Positions 1 to 11,751 of a DNA stretch of 64,000 nt are shown piece by piece (position 1 is the first letter of the stretch; each line of letters starts with the position of its first letter). The DNA comes from Eurosta solidaginis. Lineage: Eukaryota; Arthropoda; Insecta; Diptera; Tephritidae. The stretch is taken from NCBI RefSeq assembly GCF_040869045.1, contig NC_090319.1:338438302-338502301 (forward strand), in the 5' to 3' direction. A program made the translations under genes and the position numbers. A model generated the notes under the pieces. That model saw nothing but the letters and a program-made list of their open reading frames with translations, ran no database searches and was not told where the DNA came from.

Positions 1-159
1 AAGCTACTTAAGCTGCAGTCTTGTCGATAAATATTTCATAGTCAGGCTGCTACTAAGGTAATAATCTCACACAATACTTCATCAGGATTCATCTTTTGGA
101 ATACAGACAATTATTGTAGAGGCTTCACCTAGGTCGGACCATACACTTAGTTTCCGGTC

Positions 160-735
160 ATAAAAGTATAGAGAGTCACAAAAAACTCGATGAGTTGGCA
201 AAGGAGGGTGCAGGACTCGTTGAATCGACGGTAGAAGCCTCAATCTGCTTCGAAAAAAATCAAAAGGAGACAGAAATTTCGTTTGATCCCTCAAGCAGTA
301 AAGGCGTGGATAGAAGCGCTAGGTTGCAAAGTTTCTAAGATCATGTGCAAATCCTACGACATTATATAAACAAAGTTGCTATCTAAAGAGAGAAGACTTA
401 GGCTCATGATGGGTCTAATAATTAGATAATTGCGCCACATGCTTATAAATTAGGTCACGTCAGTAACAGCAGATATAGGAAGTGCGAGCTACAAGAATAA
501 ACGACTGAGCAGGTTTTATATTCATTTCTTGCGCTCACGAGGTAAATGCACCTGCTTCTAGGGACGGCAGGGTACCTAGATCTCGGCGCAGTAATTAAGC
601 TAAGTCCCAGGAAGCTTCCCAGAGTTATATTATATCAAAAGTATTGGCAACAAGTTTGGGGTTTTTCCTTTTGCCGTAAAACAAAAGGTAAAATTATGAA
701 CACATTAAGTCTATGTGAAGCCGGATAACAAATAT
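160..735 (+). mobile_element. LOA/I-type LINE relic, RNase H end and C-terminal tail
   Basis: The plus strand reads DELAKEGA at about 189-212, the typical end of the RNase H domain of I/LOA-superfamily non-LTR retrotransposons. From about 335 the DNA runs parallel to 11395-11850: the same order of 'atgtgca.gtc', 'acaaagttgct', 'tcatga.ggg' and, near 711-724, 'ctatgtga.gcc'. It is therefore a second, more decayed copy of the LINE C-terminal region found at 11.4 kb. Stops and indels break every frame. The 5' part and tail are missing. No function is expected. Confidence 0.6.
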
Positions 736-1250
736 ACTGTCTTAAGATAACAAGTCGATAACTTTTTGATAACTTATTGAAAACTATTCCATAAAGGATA
801 GATACAAATTAAAGCTCATCGATAACAACTAGGTAACAGTCCGATAATAAATCAACAGCCTTCGATAAAAAAGCGATATTTTTGCTAAGTAGTCGATAAC
901 TATTGGATAAATTTTCTAGATAAAAATGAGTGCTCATCGATAACAAATAGGTAACAGCCCGATAACAAATCAATAACTTTCGATGAAAAAGCAATATTTT
1001 TGCCAAATAGGTAGATAATTTTCGATAATATTGACAACTTTTCGATAGCAAATTAACAAATTTTGTAGAAAACCGATAACTCGCCTATAAAAATTAGGTA
1101 ATTTATCAGTATTTTTTTACCGTTACAGAGTTTATAACAAATCCACGGTAGGCGAGTTTAAGGCTCGGCGATGGCACATCGACCAAAAACCGATAACTTG
1201 TCGATAACAAACCGTCAACATTTCGTTAAAGGATCGAAACCAGCCATTCG
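736..1250. repeat. CGATAAC-rich degenerate repeat block 1
   Basis: The stretch is built from loosely spaced copies of CGATAAC/TCGATAA separated by A/T-rich linkers of variable length (e.g. 744-752, 818-833, 868-875, 937-966, 1067-1078, 1188-1206). Short ORFs across it simply read the repeat. Two similar blocks lie at 21115-21440 and 57720-58285. The core resembles the CGATA/TATCGATA sites bound by fly BEAF-32 and DREF, but that is inference. Confidence 0.6.
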
Positions 1251-1619
1251 GCATCGAACTCGGCTTCAGTTTAAGCTTCGGTTTTGATTTGGAATCTTTT
1301 CTTTAATCACCCCATTCTTTCCTTTTTTCCTTTCGTTTGCCTTCTGTTCCATTAGTTTCGCTTCCTTCACTTCGCAGTCGTAACGAAAAACACAAGCATC
1401 GTTTTTATCATCCACATTATTAACGACATGATTATTATGTTGCCCTTTTTCCACTAAAGCCAAAGAAGTTTGACTACACTTACGCTTACTTTCTGTATTT
1501 TATCACAGTAATAAGAAGAGCATTTCGAAAATCGGCCAAAATTGACAATTTTCCATGAAATGCTCGGTAAGGATTGAGTCCCACATTTGCTTATTGAAAA
1601 TGAGCGTATTTTTAAGCGG
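1251..1619. other. Unassigned, partly pyrimidine-rich
   Basis: A TTCC/TTTC-rich run lies at about 1290-1370. The words 'cgcttactttctgtatt' at about 1484-1500 recur at 20959-20975, next to the MITE at 20.5 kb. I see no convincing gene. Confidence 0.3.
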
Positions 1620-2150
1620 TTTTACTTAGCTTAACTTGACCGGACGAATTTTGTAATTAAAATTTAAGTAACTTTCCGATAAGCTACAAGCTTCAAACTT
1701 GGAATATAGTTCAGAACCCGATGAAAATGCAATAATAAGAAAAGGCTCCGTTAGATGGCATATTAAAAAAATTCGTATTTGTGCTCCGATTAGGCTCATA
1801 TTTGGAACACATGTTAGATACAGGAATAGAAAGCGAACTATGAAAAAAATCGACGCTAGGTGCCGCAAGGATCGAGATATTAAAAGAGGTATGGAACACA
1901 TATTACATACAGAAATAGAAATCGCTTTATGAAAGAAAAATCCCGGTAGGTGCGGCAAGGATCGAGATGTTAAAAATACTTGTATCTGTGGTCCGATTTG
2001 GCTCATATTTGGAACAAATATTACATAAAGTCCGGTAGGAGTGACACCAAAATACTTTTGAGTTCGAAAACTTAGATTGTAACATATTGTCACGAAAGAG
2101 TACTTGTAATAATGAGTCACAAAACTGAACTAAATAGAATGAGAAATAAT
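1620..2150 (-). repeat. Interspersed element with three imperfect tandem units
   Basis: Three diverged units of roughly 90-110 bp lie between about 1745 and 2040. Each carries a 'gctcatatttggaaca' type segment, a 'tacatacagaaatagaa' type segment and a 'ggtgc.gcaaggatcgagat' segment (copies at 1859, 1951 and partial). ORFs on both strands run through it (164 codons on minus), but they translate the repeat and match no family I know. It is probably non-coding and transposon-derived. Confidence 0.5.
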
Positions 2151-2190
2151 AGGCAATTAAGACTAAAAACTTGAAAATAAGATAATAATA

Positions 2191-2573
2191 AAATTGTTAA
2201 GTTAAACGGTTTTATTGAAAACAATACTTACACTAAGTAATAATAATACTAAAAGCTAGAAAATAATTAGGTAGGTACTAGGTACTAGTCATCACACTCA
2301 TCATCAATTTAGGGCATTGCTCAGATGGCGCGTGAAATTTCTAAAAATATGAGGCGTAGCATAACTTCATTAAGGTTCAGCTGGTCTTACAAATGACTAT
2401 CAATAGAAATTTGACGCGTCCAATGCTTTTATTTAATTGTCTGATCAACACCCTAGACTGATGAGGAGTGTAATGACTAGTACCTAGGACCTACTTAATT
2501 GGTTTCTAGCTTTTAGTATTATTATTACTTAGTGTAAGTATTGTTTTCAATAAAACCGTTTAACTTAACAATT
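2191..2573. mobile_element. Fold-back MITE with ~135-bp inverted arms
   Basis: The left arm begins AAATTGTTAAGTTAAACGG (from 2191). The right arm (to about 2573) is its reverse complement, with few mismatches through the first ~100 bp. Weaker complementarity continues to about 2327 on the left and 2437 on the right. Only about 110 bp lie between the arms and no ORF is present. It is a non-autonomous DNA transposon; the superfamily is unknown because the target duplication is not clear in the A/T-rich flanks. Confidence 0.8.
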
Positions 2574-5261
2574 TGTTTTAAATTATTTTATATTAAATTT
2601 CATCTTGAAAATAAATCTCATTACTCAATAAATAAATCCAATAAATGCATTCTCATTCTGTTATATCAGCAAAGATGCACTCTATTTACAGTGCTGCTGC
2701 TATAAATGTTTTATTTCAATCTACCAACTTGTTAATTTGATGTATTTGAAAAATTGACAAGCTGCTGCCGTTGGTTTTATGTCTTTGAGCCAAACGTAGC
2801 TACTGAACATCCTTTTATTGCGTCATCAGTTGCAGCAGTTGCCAGATGGCCAAATGTATATATTTAGTAGCATCATCCATTCAGCATCATTCGATTACCC
2901 ATGTTAGTACTATCTCCGGCAAAAAAAACGTCATCATTTACCGTGCAATGTCTAGGAAGCTAATAGCAATATGAAGGAGATGTAGGTGGTGGATATTAAC
3001 AGCCAGTAAATGATTGGATACGAAATTTTATTAGTCAACTATTCAATTTAAATTGATTACCACGCGAATGAAAGCATTCGCCAAAAAATATAGCATAAGG
3101 GGAGATAGGAGAGATAAGCTGTTTTGTCATTGCTGCCAGCAGATTGGAATACTATGGTGATGGGAAGTAGAAAGAAGGGAGAAAAGGAGGAAAGCAAGGT
3201 GGGCAGCGCAAAGGTAATGATAGTCGAAAAAGAGAGGAAAAAGAAGTTGAAAAGGAAAATTGTAGGAAAAGCAAAAGTGAAACCAAAGGAAGGTGAGGAG
3301 GAAATTAAGTAAACGGAGGAGTAGGAAGTGACAAAGGGAGAATGCGAACAAGGAACGGGTATGAGAAAACAAAGCTGAAAAGGGGGAAGAAACGGGGTCA
3401 CATGCCTCAGTGCTTTCAGAAATTTCCCCTTTGCAGGAATTTGGAACAATCCCTGTACCGTTTTCACCTTTCCCTGTCCTGTCACTCTTCGCTCCCCTGC
3501 CATCCTTGGTAGAGAGGAATTTTCCACGCCTTTGGGTTGATTTGGCTTTGACTATATTTTAGTCAATTTAAGTACATACCCAAACCTGCGGTAGTTTACA
3601 TACGTAAGACCCTAAAATAGTTAAACGTTCCCACTTGTTGGACTTAAAAGGCTTTAGTGACCCTTGCAAGTTGGTATTAAGCAAAGCTTTAAGTGGCATT
3701 CCTCCAACACGTACAACGAAAGTGCAGCAATTGTGACATCTGGAAACTAAGTGTCCACTAAGAACCCTAGAGTCCCCACACTTCTCGCCAAGTTACCATC
3801 CACATCTCTTTGGCACTCCCATGATTTTAAGGGGATCTTCCTAAACCCCACGGACTCATTAAATCCTTCCAAGTTGTTGCAGAAGCTTACTGAAGTTCCC
3901 CTTGCTGCACTTAATCTCCGATTTAAAAATTCTTAACCCCAACTTGTTTGGCTCCAATTTAAAGGATGATTCAGATCACTAAGACACTCAATACATCACG
4001 AAAATTGTTCTTCATTAGTGGGCAGGTGTGATAGACAGCACTGATACATGTAAGAGGGAATTAATCCAATGCACAGCCGTTTCCTGTCAGAACCTACTCT
4101 GGCATACAACCATACAATTCTCAATTGCTTCGTCTGGGATTTCTAAAAGAGATTTCATAGTGAAATACACAGAAGTGACTTGTCGAGAGATAATTATATT
4201 GAAGGTGACGCACCGAGAGAAAACTTCTGACCGCTATCCGGGAGGCAAGATCTTTAGAGGCAAGCGTTAGGCAAACAATTTTCTTTGAAGCTCCGAGTTA
4301 TCCGAGCTTTGATATTATAGAGTCCGATTATGATAGACTAAATTGTTTCAAGTGGATTCAACTCCAACTGTTGGCACAGTTGGTGCATAACAAAAAATTT
4401 ATTTATTATGGTGGGCCCAAAAAAATAATATTTTTTTCCTTATGCTAAAAATAAGATGGCCTGTAAAAATGTCAGGTTTTCATTTGGATCGTTAGAGATA
4501 TCGATCGCGACTTCACTTTTCATACATATTGTATTAGGAGTCACAAGAACTTTAACTTCAAACAATTACTAAATGAGCCAAATTTGTTTAGCCCCACCAT
4601 AATATTGGTATTTACTAGAATGTACCATGCCAAGGCATGTTTATATTTTATGCATTCATTTCAATGTGAAAATACTTTGAAGTGCAATATCAATCTAAAT
4701 ATTTTCAGAATCATCGTTTTTCAATTATTTCCTTTTGTTTTATTTTAATAGCCACATTCAATTGACTCACACAAAATTCGAATGAATTATAAAATGCACC
4801 AATAAACTTACATTATTTAATGACTAAAATTTATGAGATTATGGTGCATGCGAATGTAAGAAAGTAATAAAAATTGTTTGCGGTTCTGATCTCAATTAAA
4901 ATTCGCAGCTACTTCTGGCTATTTTTGTTTTAATATCCAATGAACATTTTTTCAAAAATTTTCTTGCCCCTGTATCTCCCAAAACGGTGAAAGTCTTTTT
5001 GTTCATGTGCTCTGCCGAAGCGTTATCATCAAAACACGTATGCAGCGGGAACGTTTAGCAATAAAAGTTTCGACTATCCCCATAGAATCAGTGGAGCAAT
5101 GTTTTCCAAAATTCAGTTTAAATTTTCAAATACCTCTCTTTTATATTGTTGCCCAAGGGGGGCAGACGAACCCACGCAAGTGCTTAGGACAATATACCAA
5201 TAAGCCTCACACCCTTTATGCTGAAGGTTCTTGATAAGCTTTTGTACATCTATATTAGGTC
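2574..5261. other. Mostly unassigned AT-rich DNA with a purine tract
   Basis: A purine-rich run lies at 3170-3315 and gives open frames on both strands by composition only. Moderately GC-balanced stretches at 3700-3940 and 4020-4270 have open frames of 60-80 codons, but I recognise nothing in them. From 4370 to 4990 the DNA is very A/T-rich and featureless. Old repeat debris is likely but not proven. Confidence 0.3.
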
Positions 5262-6385
5262 AACAATAATAGGGCCAAATCTTTCAAAGGCGCAGCCTGC
5301 TTACATGAAGGACAGGTAAACAAAAACCGCTCTCCATGAGCTCATTGTATATAAATCGTTTCACTACAAGCATTACAATTTAGCTGCCCTCCTTGACATA
5401 CTTAGAGGTTGCATTCAATAATATAGAAACCAGCGCGATTGTCAAAGTCACAATCAATTCTGAAGAACAGAGCTATGGAGGAAAACATAAGCTGAGTGAG
5501 AACGACCTGAAATGTAGTAAGAGGAACTCCCCAGGGTAGAGTTCTCTTCCCGCTACTGTTACTTGTAACAGTGAAGGAGATAATTCAAGCTTGATAAGAA
5601 TGGCGTAAAGGTAAAGTAGCATATGCAGACAACGTTGTTATCGCAATCTCGGGACATTTTCTCACAACATTAAGCGAAAGAGTGCACTTAGCAGGCTACA
5701 TCCTTTGGCGACATCGAGCGTACTTAATGTTAACTCAAGCATGGCAGTAAAAATAGTCTTCAGTAACAGAACCAAAATGCCTAAATTTTGTGTGTTTTCA
5801 ATAAACGGCACAGAGATTTCCCTCTAAACTAGGGCTAAGTACATTGAAACCGAAACAGACAGCAAGCTAAACTGCAGTATTGAAAAAAAGTATAGAAAAA
5901 GTATATCGCATACAACTCTTGTAAGATAAAAGTCAGCAGAAATTGGGGCCTAAGACCAAAACTTGCGGTGTAGCTTTGCACTTCAGTCGTACAGAGCGAT
6001 AGTGTGGTGGTCAGCCCTCGACAAACAATACAACATTAAAAACCAAACAAAGTACAACGGACAGCCTGTACAAGGTTAACAGGAGAACTTAAGTTGTGTC
6101 CAACAGACGCCTTAAATGTCATCCTTAACCAGCTTCTACTGGAACTCTACGTATTTCTAACATCTACTACCTCTGCAATTAGACTCAAGGAGTCTAGATG
6201 CTAGAGCGAGAAGCGGTATCCTAAGAATATAAACCGATATAGATTGGACAAGAGATTATCTTTCATCTACATTGAACTTTGACAAGAACTTTGAGGTGAG
6301 GGTACCATAGAGAAATATTAACTTGACTGCGGTGTTGGTGCAGGGTTTTCTCCGAACAGCTAGAAGTTGCACTGTCAGCCGTTTT
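5262..6385 (+). pseudogene. LOA-type LINE reverse transcriptase relic
   Basis: Fragments of one reverse transcriptase appear in order across shifted frames. These are an RGTPQG-like block at about 5519-5536, the active-site block reading YADN at about 5622-5633 (catalytic YADD with the last Asp changed), and the VWW block at about 6003. A connecting segment near 6060-6140 matches the VQR...ALN block also seen at 9085-9150. Many stops and frameshifts intervene. It is a dead copy of the family that also supplied the insertion at 9.0-11.9 kb. The 3' tail at 7071-7170 may belong to it. Confidence 0.7.
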
Positions 6386-6409
6386 CTCAAAAAATTTTAA
6401 TAAACATGA

Positions 6410-6620
6410 GGCACGATGTACCTCCTAAGAGATTTAGACCAAGTTTCTCTTTTAATTTGCGTCGTATAAGTTTTTTATTAAAATCGGCGGGACGGGACCT
6501 ACATGTTTTAGGTCGACTTCTAACTGCAGCTGCAAGGAAGATGAATTTTCGCTGGGAAGCTTTTAATGGCAGAAATACATTCGAAGTGTTTGCTAAACCA
6601 CGACTGAGGGAATACCTGGG
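6410..6620 (-). mobile_element. tRNA-headed SINE (family 1), head-less fragment
   Basis: This matches the body of the SINEs at 18.6 and 47.5 kb: 'gagatttag.cc.ag.ttctctt', 'acgggacctacatgtttta', 'agcttttaatggcagaaataca' and the following 'gtgt.tgc.aaacca'. On the minus strand the tRNA-like head would lie to the right, beyond 6620, and is missing. The ORFs across it are by-products. Confidence 0.65.
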
Positions 6621-7070
6621 CCTTAGTTGTATACACATACAATTATTTTATGAAAATAACATGACTAACTCTATTGGATACGCGACTGGATATCCCTATC
6701 CGGTATGATATTTACCATAATATTTTTATGCGGCACAACCCTAATATGCAGTAAACACTTGATGGAAAATGCTTCACTGTTATCGGTTTATGGTTTTCAT
6801 TTTATTACGTAAAATTAATTGCGGAATTTGGTATATCAGAAGGATTTTGAAAATTTTTATTGTTGAAAATTTATTAACTTACATAATTGAAAATTTATTA
6901 CGTTTTTCAATTGAGAAGCTTTGCTTCCCACACCAAATGTAATTTCAGCGGCTCAATAGCTTTTAGTTATTATTTTTTGCGAAATTAAAATAGAGTTATA
7001 TTATGTTTATTTCGGGCAGTATTACTCCTGTAAAAAAATTCCTTACGTTCGCTGAATCGACCTGTTAATT
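6621..7070. other. AT-rich, nothing seen
   Basis: A/T-rich sequence without a recognisable gene or repeat. It lies between the SINE fragment and a LINE tail. Confidence 0.4.
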
Positions 7071-7170
7071 TTCTTAGGGGAGAAATCCACTTGGTATCAC
7101 AACGGGACCTTTATGGCCCTAAGTGCACCCGTGCTAGCACCAGTGGGCACTCTAACCTAACCTAACCTAT
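7071..7170 (+). mobile_element. LINE 3' end with CCTAA tail
   Basis: A short 3'-UTR piece includes 'ggtatcacaacgggacctt' (also at 11361 and 53260). It ends in three CCTAA units at 7154-7169. The same UTR word and pentamer tail recur with the other LOA/I-type fragments in this window, so this is read as the 3' end of a truncated LINE. Confidence 0.55.
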
Positions 7171-7756
7171 GATCAAACCTATGAAATTATTAACTCAAAT
7201 ATTAACAAACGTAACGAACTTAACGTAGCAAACTTAAAGCAATTGCCACAAAAGTTTACGTTAAGACTTCATTTTATAGTTATTTTATGAGAGGGGTATG
7301 ATATGCATAGCAAAACCTAACGCATTCAAGAAAAAATATGACATTCTATATTGCTGTGGGAAATCAGGAACTAAATCCGTTTTTGCACATTCGGAGCATC
7401 TATCAGGCCTTGAATAATATTGAACAAAAACCAAAGACCATATGTGACCCAAGTTTTTTTGGTTTAAAATGCAGACCTTGCAAAGTTTAAAACGAAATGA
7501 GCTCATATGAGTTTTGAAAATTTTCTATTTTCAAACTTCTGGATTAGACTTAAGCCCAAATATATTTAAAATTGGGTTTATTCTCTAATAGTTTATAATA
7601 TAGGCAAAAAAATTTAAAAACGTGATACGGGTAAAACTTTTTGGTTTTTATTTTAAACTTTTCATTGAAAATTATATTTTTCCAGTGTCTGGACTAAAAT
7701 TAAATGCAAGATATCTTATAAATTGCCTAAAACTATGTAAAGGTTTTAAAAGTAGT
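7171..7756. other. AT-rich, nothing seen
   Basis: A/T-rich sequence with an open frame of 73 codons on minus (7285-7506) that I do not recognise. No repeat or splice evidence was found. Confidence 0.3.
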
Positions 7757-9171
7757 ACAAAATAGTAAGGAAGTCTAATTTTGGGTGTAACCGAACATTA
7801 TATATTCAGCGTGAGCTTCAATTGTACAGTTCATTGCCGATAAATTAATTTTTTAAATAACACGTGGCACCGCCCGTTTCAAAAAAAATGTCTCCCATTT
7901 CCTCTTACAATAAAACTTGATAAGTGAAATATGATTGATTCAAAACTATTTTTTGCTAAGTTATAGCTTATTATTCTAGTCTACGACCCCTTTAAACTTG
8001 TTTGCCGTGGTCTTTAACCGATCCTGTCCATTTTTACTAGAAATATTTTCTGCTATAAGGAAAATATGTACACCTTATCACGATCCGGTAATTTTTCTTC
8101 GAGTTTTGGCTCCCGAAACATAGAAAATAGCTTAGTCATAAAAGAGGCAGTGCCACGCCCATTTTAGAAAATTTTAATACTTTCTAACTCTTTGTTATAA
8201 TTCCATTTAGAAAGTGAAATAATATTAATATTTAGCCTTTTTTTCGCAAATTCGTCTACGCCCCTTTTTAAAGTCTTTTATATAAATGTGGGTGGTCCTT
8301 AACCGATCTCGGCAATTTTTTCTAGAAATATTTCATGCTATAAAGAAAATATGTACACCTTATCTTATCACGATACGGTAATCTTTCTTCGAGTTTTGGC
8401 TCCCGTAATATAGACAATTGCTTAGTCATAAAAGGGGCGGTGCCACACCCATTTTCAAAAATTGAAATTTTTTCCTATTTTTTGTTATAATTCCACTTGG
8501 GAAATGAAATATAATTGATAAAAGGCTCTGTTTTGCAAAGATATAGATTAATTTATTCATCCACGATCCCTTTAACACTAGTTCGGCGGACGATTTTTAC
8601 ACCTATTTTTGGCCGATTTTTGTCACCGGGGTGGACTGCCAAAAATAGAATGAAAGTGTTCAACCTGTTACAGTTGTCCATGACTAAAATTATAAAACCT
8701 TATTCTATATTTTTTCTACTTAAAATTCATTAGTTAGAAAATGAGTTAACAAAATTTATTAAAAATATGTTTTTTTATTAAATAATTAAATAGTCACCCC
8801 GGTGACTCGTCGGCCAAATACGTTGTAAAACAGTTGTAAATGACTAAAATTATAAACTTTTTTTTTTGAATTTTTTCGACTTAAAATTCATAAAGTTAAT
8901 TTTATCACAAGTGGGCGGTGCCACGTCCATTTTTAAAAATATTTAAAAATTTGTATCAAGAGTCTCAATATCAGTCCACACATCAAATTTAAGCATTCTA
9001 AGTGTATTGCTCTATGGAGTGCTGGTCTGGTGGAAAGCACTGGACACGGCGAGTACCCTCGAAATGTTAGTGTCAGTGCAACGGGCGGCGCTGATCGGTA
9101 TCAGTGGCGCTCTCAGAACAACACTTACCTTGGCACTGAACGTCATGCTGAACATCTATCCAGTAGATATT

Positions 9172-10289
9172 TTTTTTCTGTTTTTTACTCGGACGTTGTG
9201 GCACCGCACTGCCCTCGAGTGGGCCGAAGAAACCAAGCTAATGCTGTTTTTTTTTTTAATTCATAATTTTTTTTTTTTATTTTAGTTATTGTTTATGTTT
9301 TATTTATAATATCTATTGTTACCGAGTCCTTGAGGGGCAGTGGCTTCTTAAGCGCCGAAATCTAAAACCGCTCAGCTACAGAGAAACTCATCAGCTGAGA
9401 AATATAGATTCACAAAATACAATAGATTAAAAGTATAAATATAATTTTTTAATTATTAAGAGAAGATAGGACCGTCTTTTTTATGGCAAAGAGCGAATCC
9501 GAAACATCAATTACTCTCGAGCGAGAGTTATAACCTTCACACAAACCTAGAAAAGGTTCGTGTAGTTGGAAATTGCTTCTGCATTGTTTAAGAATTATAG
9601 GTTTATAATGCCTTGAAACTCGGCATGGAACATTCAAGTTTACTTCGTTCAAACGAAATGGACTTGAAATCGATACATTTAGTAGTTTAACCCGACTTGC
9701 ATGGGTCGGAAAATTTATTAGTTTTAACCGATTAGTGTAAGAACGAAGATTATACAAGGAGTCCAATTGAAGATTTCTCAAGGCGAAAAGTAAAACTGAT
9801 TTTAAATTGATTCTAGCCTATCCACATGAACTTGATACCGCGGATTCCAAATTATCGATCCATATTCTAATATCGGCCTAACCAATGATGTAAAAAAGGT
9901 TTTTGTAACGTCAGGATCACTAAACTCTTTTCCCCATCTTTTCACAAATGCTAAAACTTCTCTCACTTTATTGACTGTGGCATTAATATGAGGGTTGAAA
10001 CTAAGTTTTCAATTCATTGTAACTCCCAAGTCGACAAAAACATCAACGCCTTCCAGAGTTTGGCCATTAATTATGCAAGAGGATGGCTCTACGTTCCCAT
10101 GTGACAAATACATGAATTTACATTTTTCTATGTTGAGCGGCATAAAATTCGCATTACACCAAATAACTAAACAATTTAAATCCGACGGGAGTACAGAACG
10201 TTCGTCAACCGACGCGTATGACTTAAAAAGTTTTACGTAGAAGGCATACATTAAAATTTTAGAATATCTTATAGTTGTGGAAATATCGT
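9172..10289 (-). mobile_element. Jockey-type LINE, 5'-truncated, nested in the LOA insertion
   Basis: The minus strand reads the C-terminal half of the same reverse transcriptase family as 48.3-50.0 kb. Its 3' UTR (9340-9480) is nearly identical to 49900-50040 of that copy, and a T-run on plus (9240-9280) represents the A-rich tail. It separates VDI at about 9164-9172 from the GKAAAARS segment at about 10300 of the LOA element, which join in register when it is removed. It is 5'-truncated at about 10289. Stops and frameshifts make it dead. Confidence 0.75.
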
Positions 10290-11397
10290 TTATTAAGAGC
10301 AGCGGGAAAGCGGCCGCTGCCCGGTCGTTAGTCAGGCTCCTTGATATGGGCTATGTGCTTTCTGACTTCGAACATTCTAGCCTTCTTACCAGTTTCGACT
10401 TTATTCCGGATAGGAGGAATGCCGATAACTGCTCCCTATGCAACCTTCACCCCAGTCATTCCGCCGAGAGAGGAGTGGGGAAGGGGAATTATCTGGGGCA
10501 TGGGACCGATTAACTTGTTCACAGATGGGTCGAAGTTGTACGGAAAGGTTGGTGGGCGGTCTTTTGTCAAGACCTAAAAGTAAGCCGCAAGTTTAAGTTA
10601 GCTGATCACTGCAGTGTATTCCAAGCAGAAGTTGCTGCGATTAAGGGTACGGTGGATGAAATGCTACGCAGTACTACTACGGTTAGGGAATTTAACATCT
10701 ACTCTGATAGCCAAGCGGCTATCAAGGCCTTGAGCTCTTGGGGGTCTGGGAGTGCCCGGTCTCCCTTGTGATTGCATCGAATTATTTTACAATTAAGATT
10801 ATCTGGGTCCCGCACCATAGTGATACCCCGGGTAACTGTCAAGAGGATCTCTTAGCCGTCATCGGTACAACTGAACCGGATGAAGATGGCTGTAGGGATT
10901 TCGGTATTTCGCTGGTCACCTGTGGATTGCTCCTCCATAGCTAGGCCTCGAGTCAGCTCAGCAAACGTTGGGCGGACACCACGTATTGCAGGGTAGCAAG
11001 ATCTTTTTGGTCGAAAGAGAATGGCAGGAGGTCTGCTGGAATAATTGTGTTCACTAAGGCTCATCTATCAATGGTCATTCGGGTTCTGATAGGGCACTGT
11101 CCCATGGGCATCCATGCGGTACGTCTCAATATACTGGAAACTCCATCCTTCTGCAGCTTTATGGAGGATGATGAAGTGGAATCACCAAATCACTTTATGC
11201 TTGATTTCCTAGCTTTTGCCAGAACTAGACGAAAGTACTTCGGTCGCGACTCACTTGGATCTCCCGAGGATTTATCCAAAGTTGAGATCGGTATCATTCG
11301 GAGCTTTATCGTTGCTATCCAACGATTCTCTAAGTAGCTATATCTACGTTTTATTGCATGTGGTATCACAACGGACCTTCAATCGTGGGGCTGTAAA

Positions 11398-11751
11398 GTG
11401 TCGAAGATTATGTGCAGGTCTTACAACCTTAGACTAACAAAGTTGCTTCTATCATTAAAAACAGAGGACTGTAGACTCATGACGGGTATTCTGACTGGAA
11501 ACTGCTTTCTGGCGTCACAGGCCTTTAAATTAGGATTGGTCAGTGATAGCAGATGTAGGAAGTACGGGCTGGAGGAGGAAACGATCGAACACGTTCTGTG
11601 CTCTTGCCCTGCGCTTGCCAGGCTAAAACTCCAGCTATTAGGAGCGATACAGCTATCAGATCTAGAAGCAGCAAGTGGCTTAAATCCTTGGAAGCTTCTA
11701 TTATTTGCCAAGAGGACGGAGTTATTTTATAACATAGGTCCTGGTTTTTGA
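11398..11751 (+). pseudogene. LINE C-terminal domain after RNase H (zinc-knuckle-like), 117 codons open
   Basis: This is the longest readable piece of the LOA/I-type LINE tail. It starts in a partial domain (residues about 10-40 basic: LRLTKLLLSLKTEDCRLM). It then has a Cys/His cluster, CRKYGLEEETIEHVLCSC, at residues about 53-70, as usual after RNase H in I-superfamily LINEs. Upstream RNase H is in other frames, so this is a fragment and not a gene. It is joined at about 11380 to the end of a different LINE subfamily, so the host insertion is composite. A decayed copy lies at 335-735. Confidence 0.7.

Noticed and set aside
1626..2120. 164-codon minus-strand ORF
   Set aside because: It reads through a three-unit tandem repeat; the repeated peptide has no known fold and other frames are also open.
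3057..3527. 156-codon minus-strand ORF and opposite 62-codon ORF
   Set aside because: Open because of a purine/pyrimidine-biased tract; no motif.
7154..7169. CCTAA repeats as an internal telomere
   Set aside because: Only two to three units and always at LINE 3' ends; too short for telomeric DNA.
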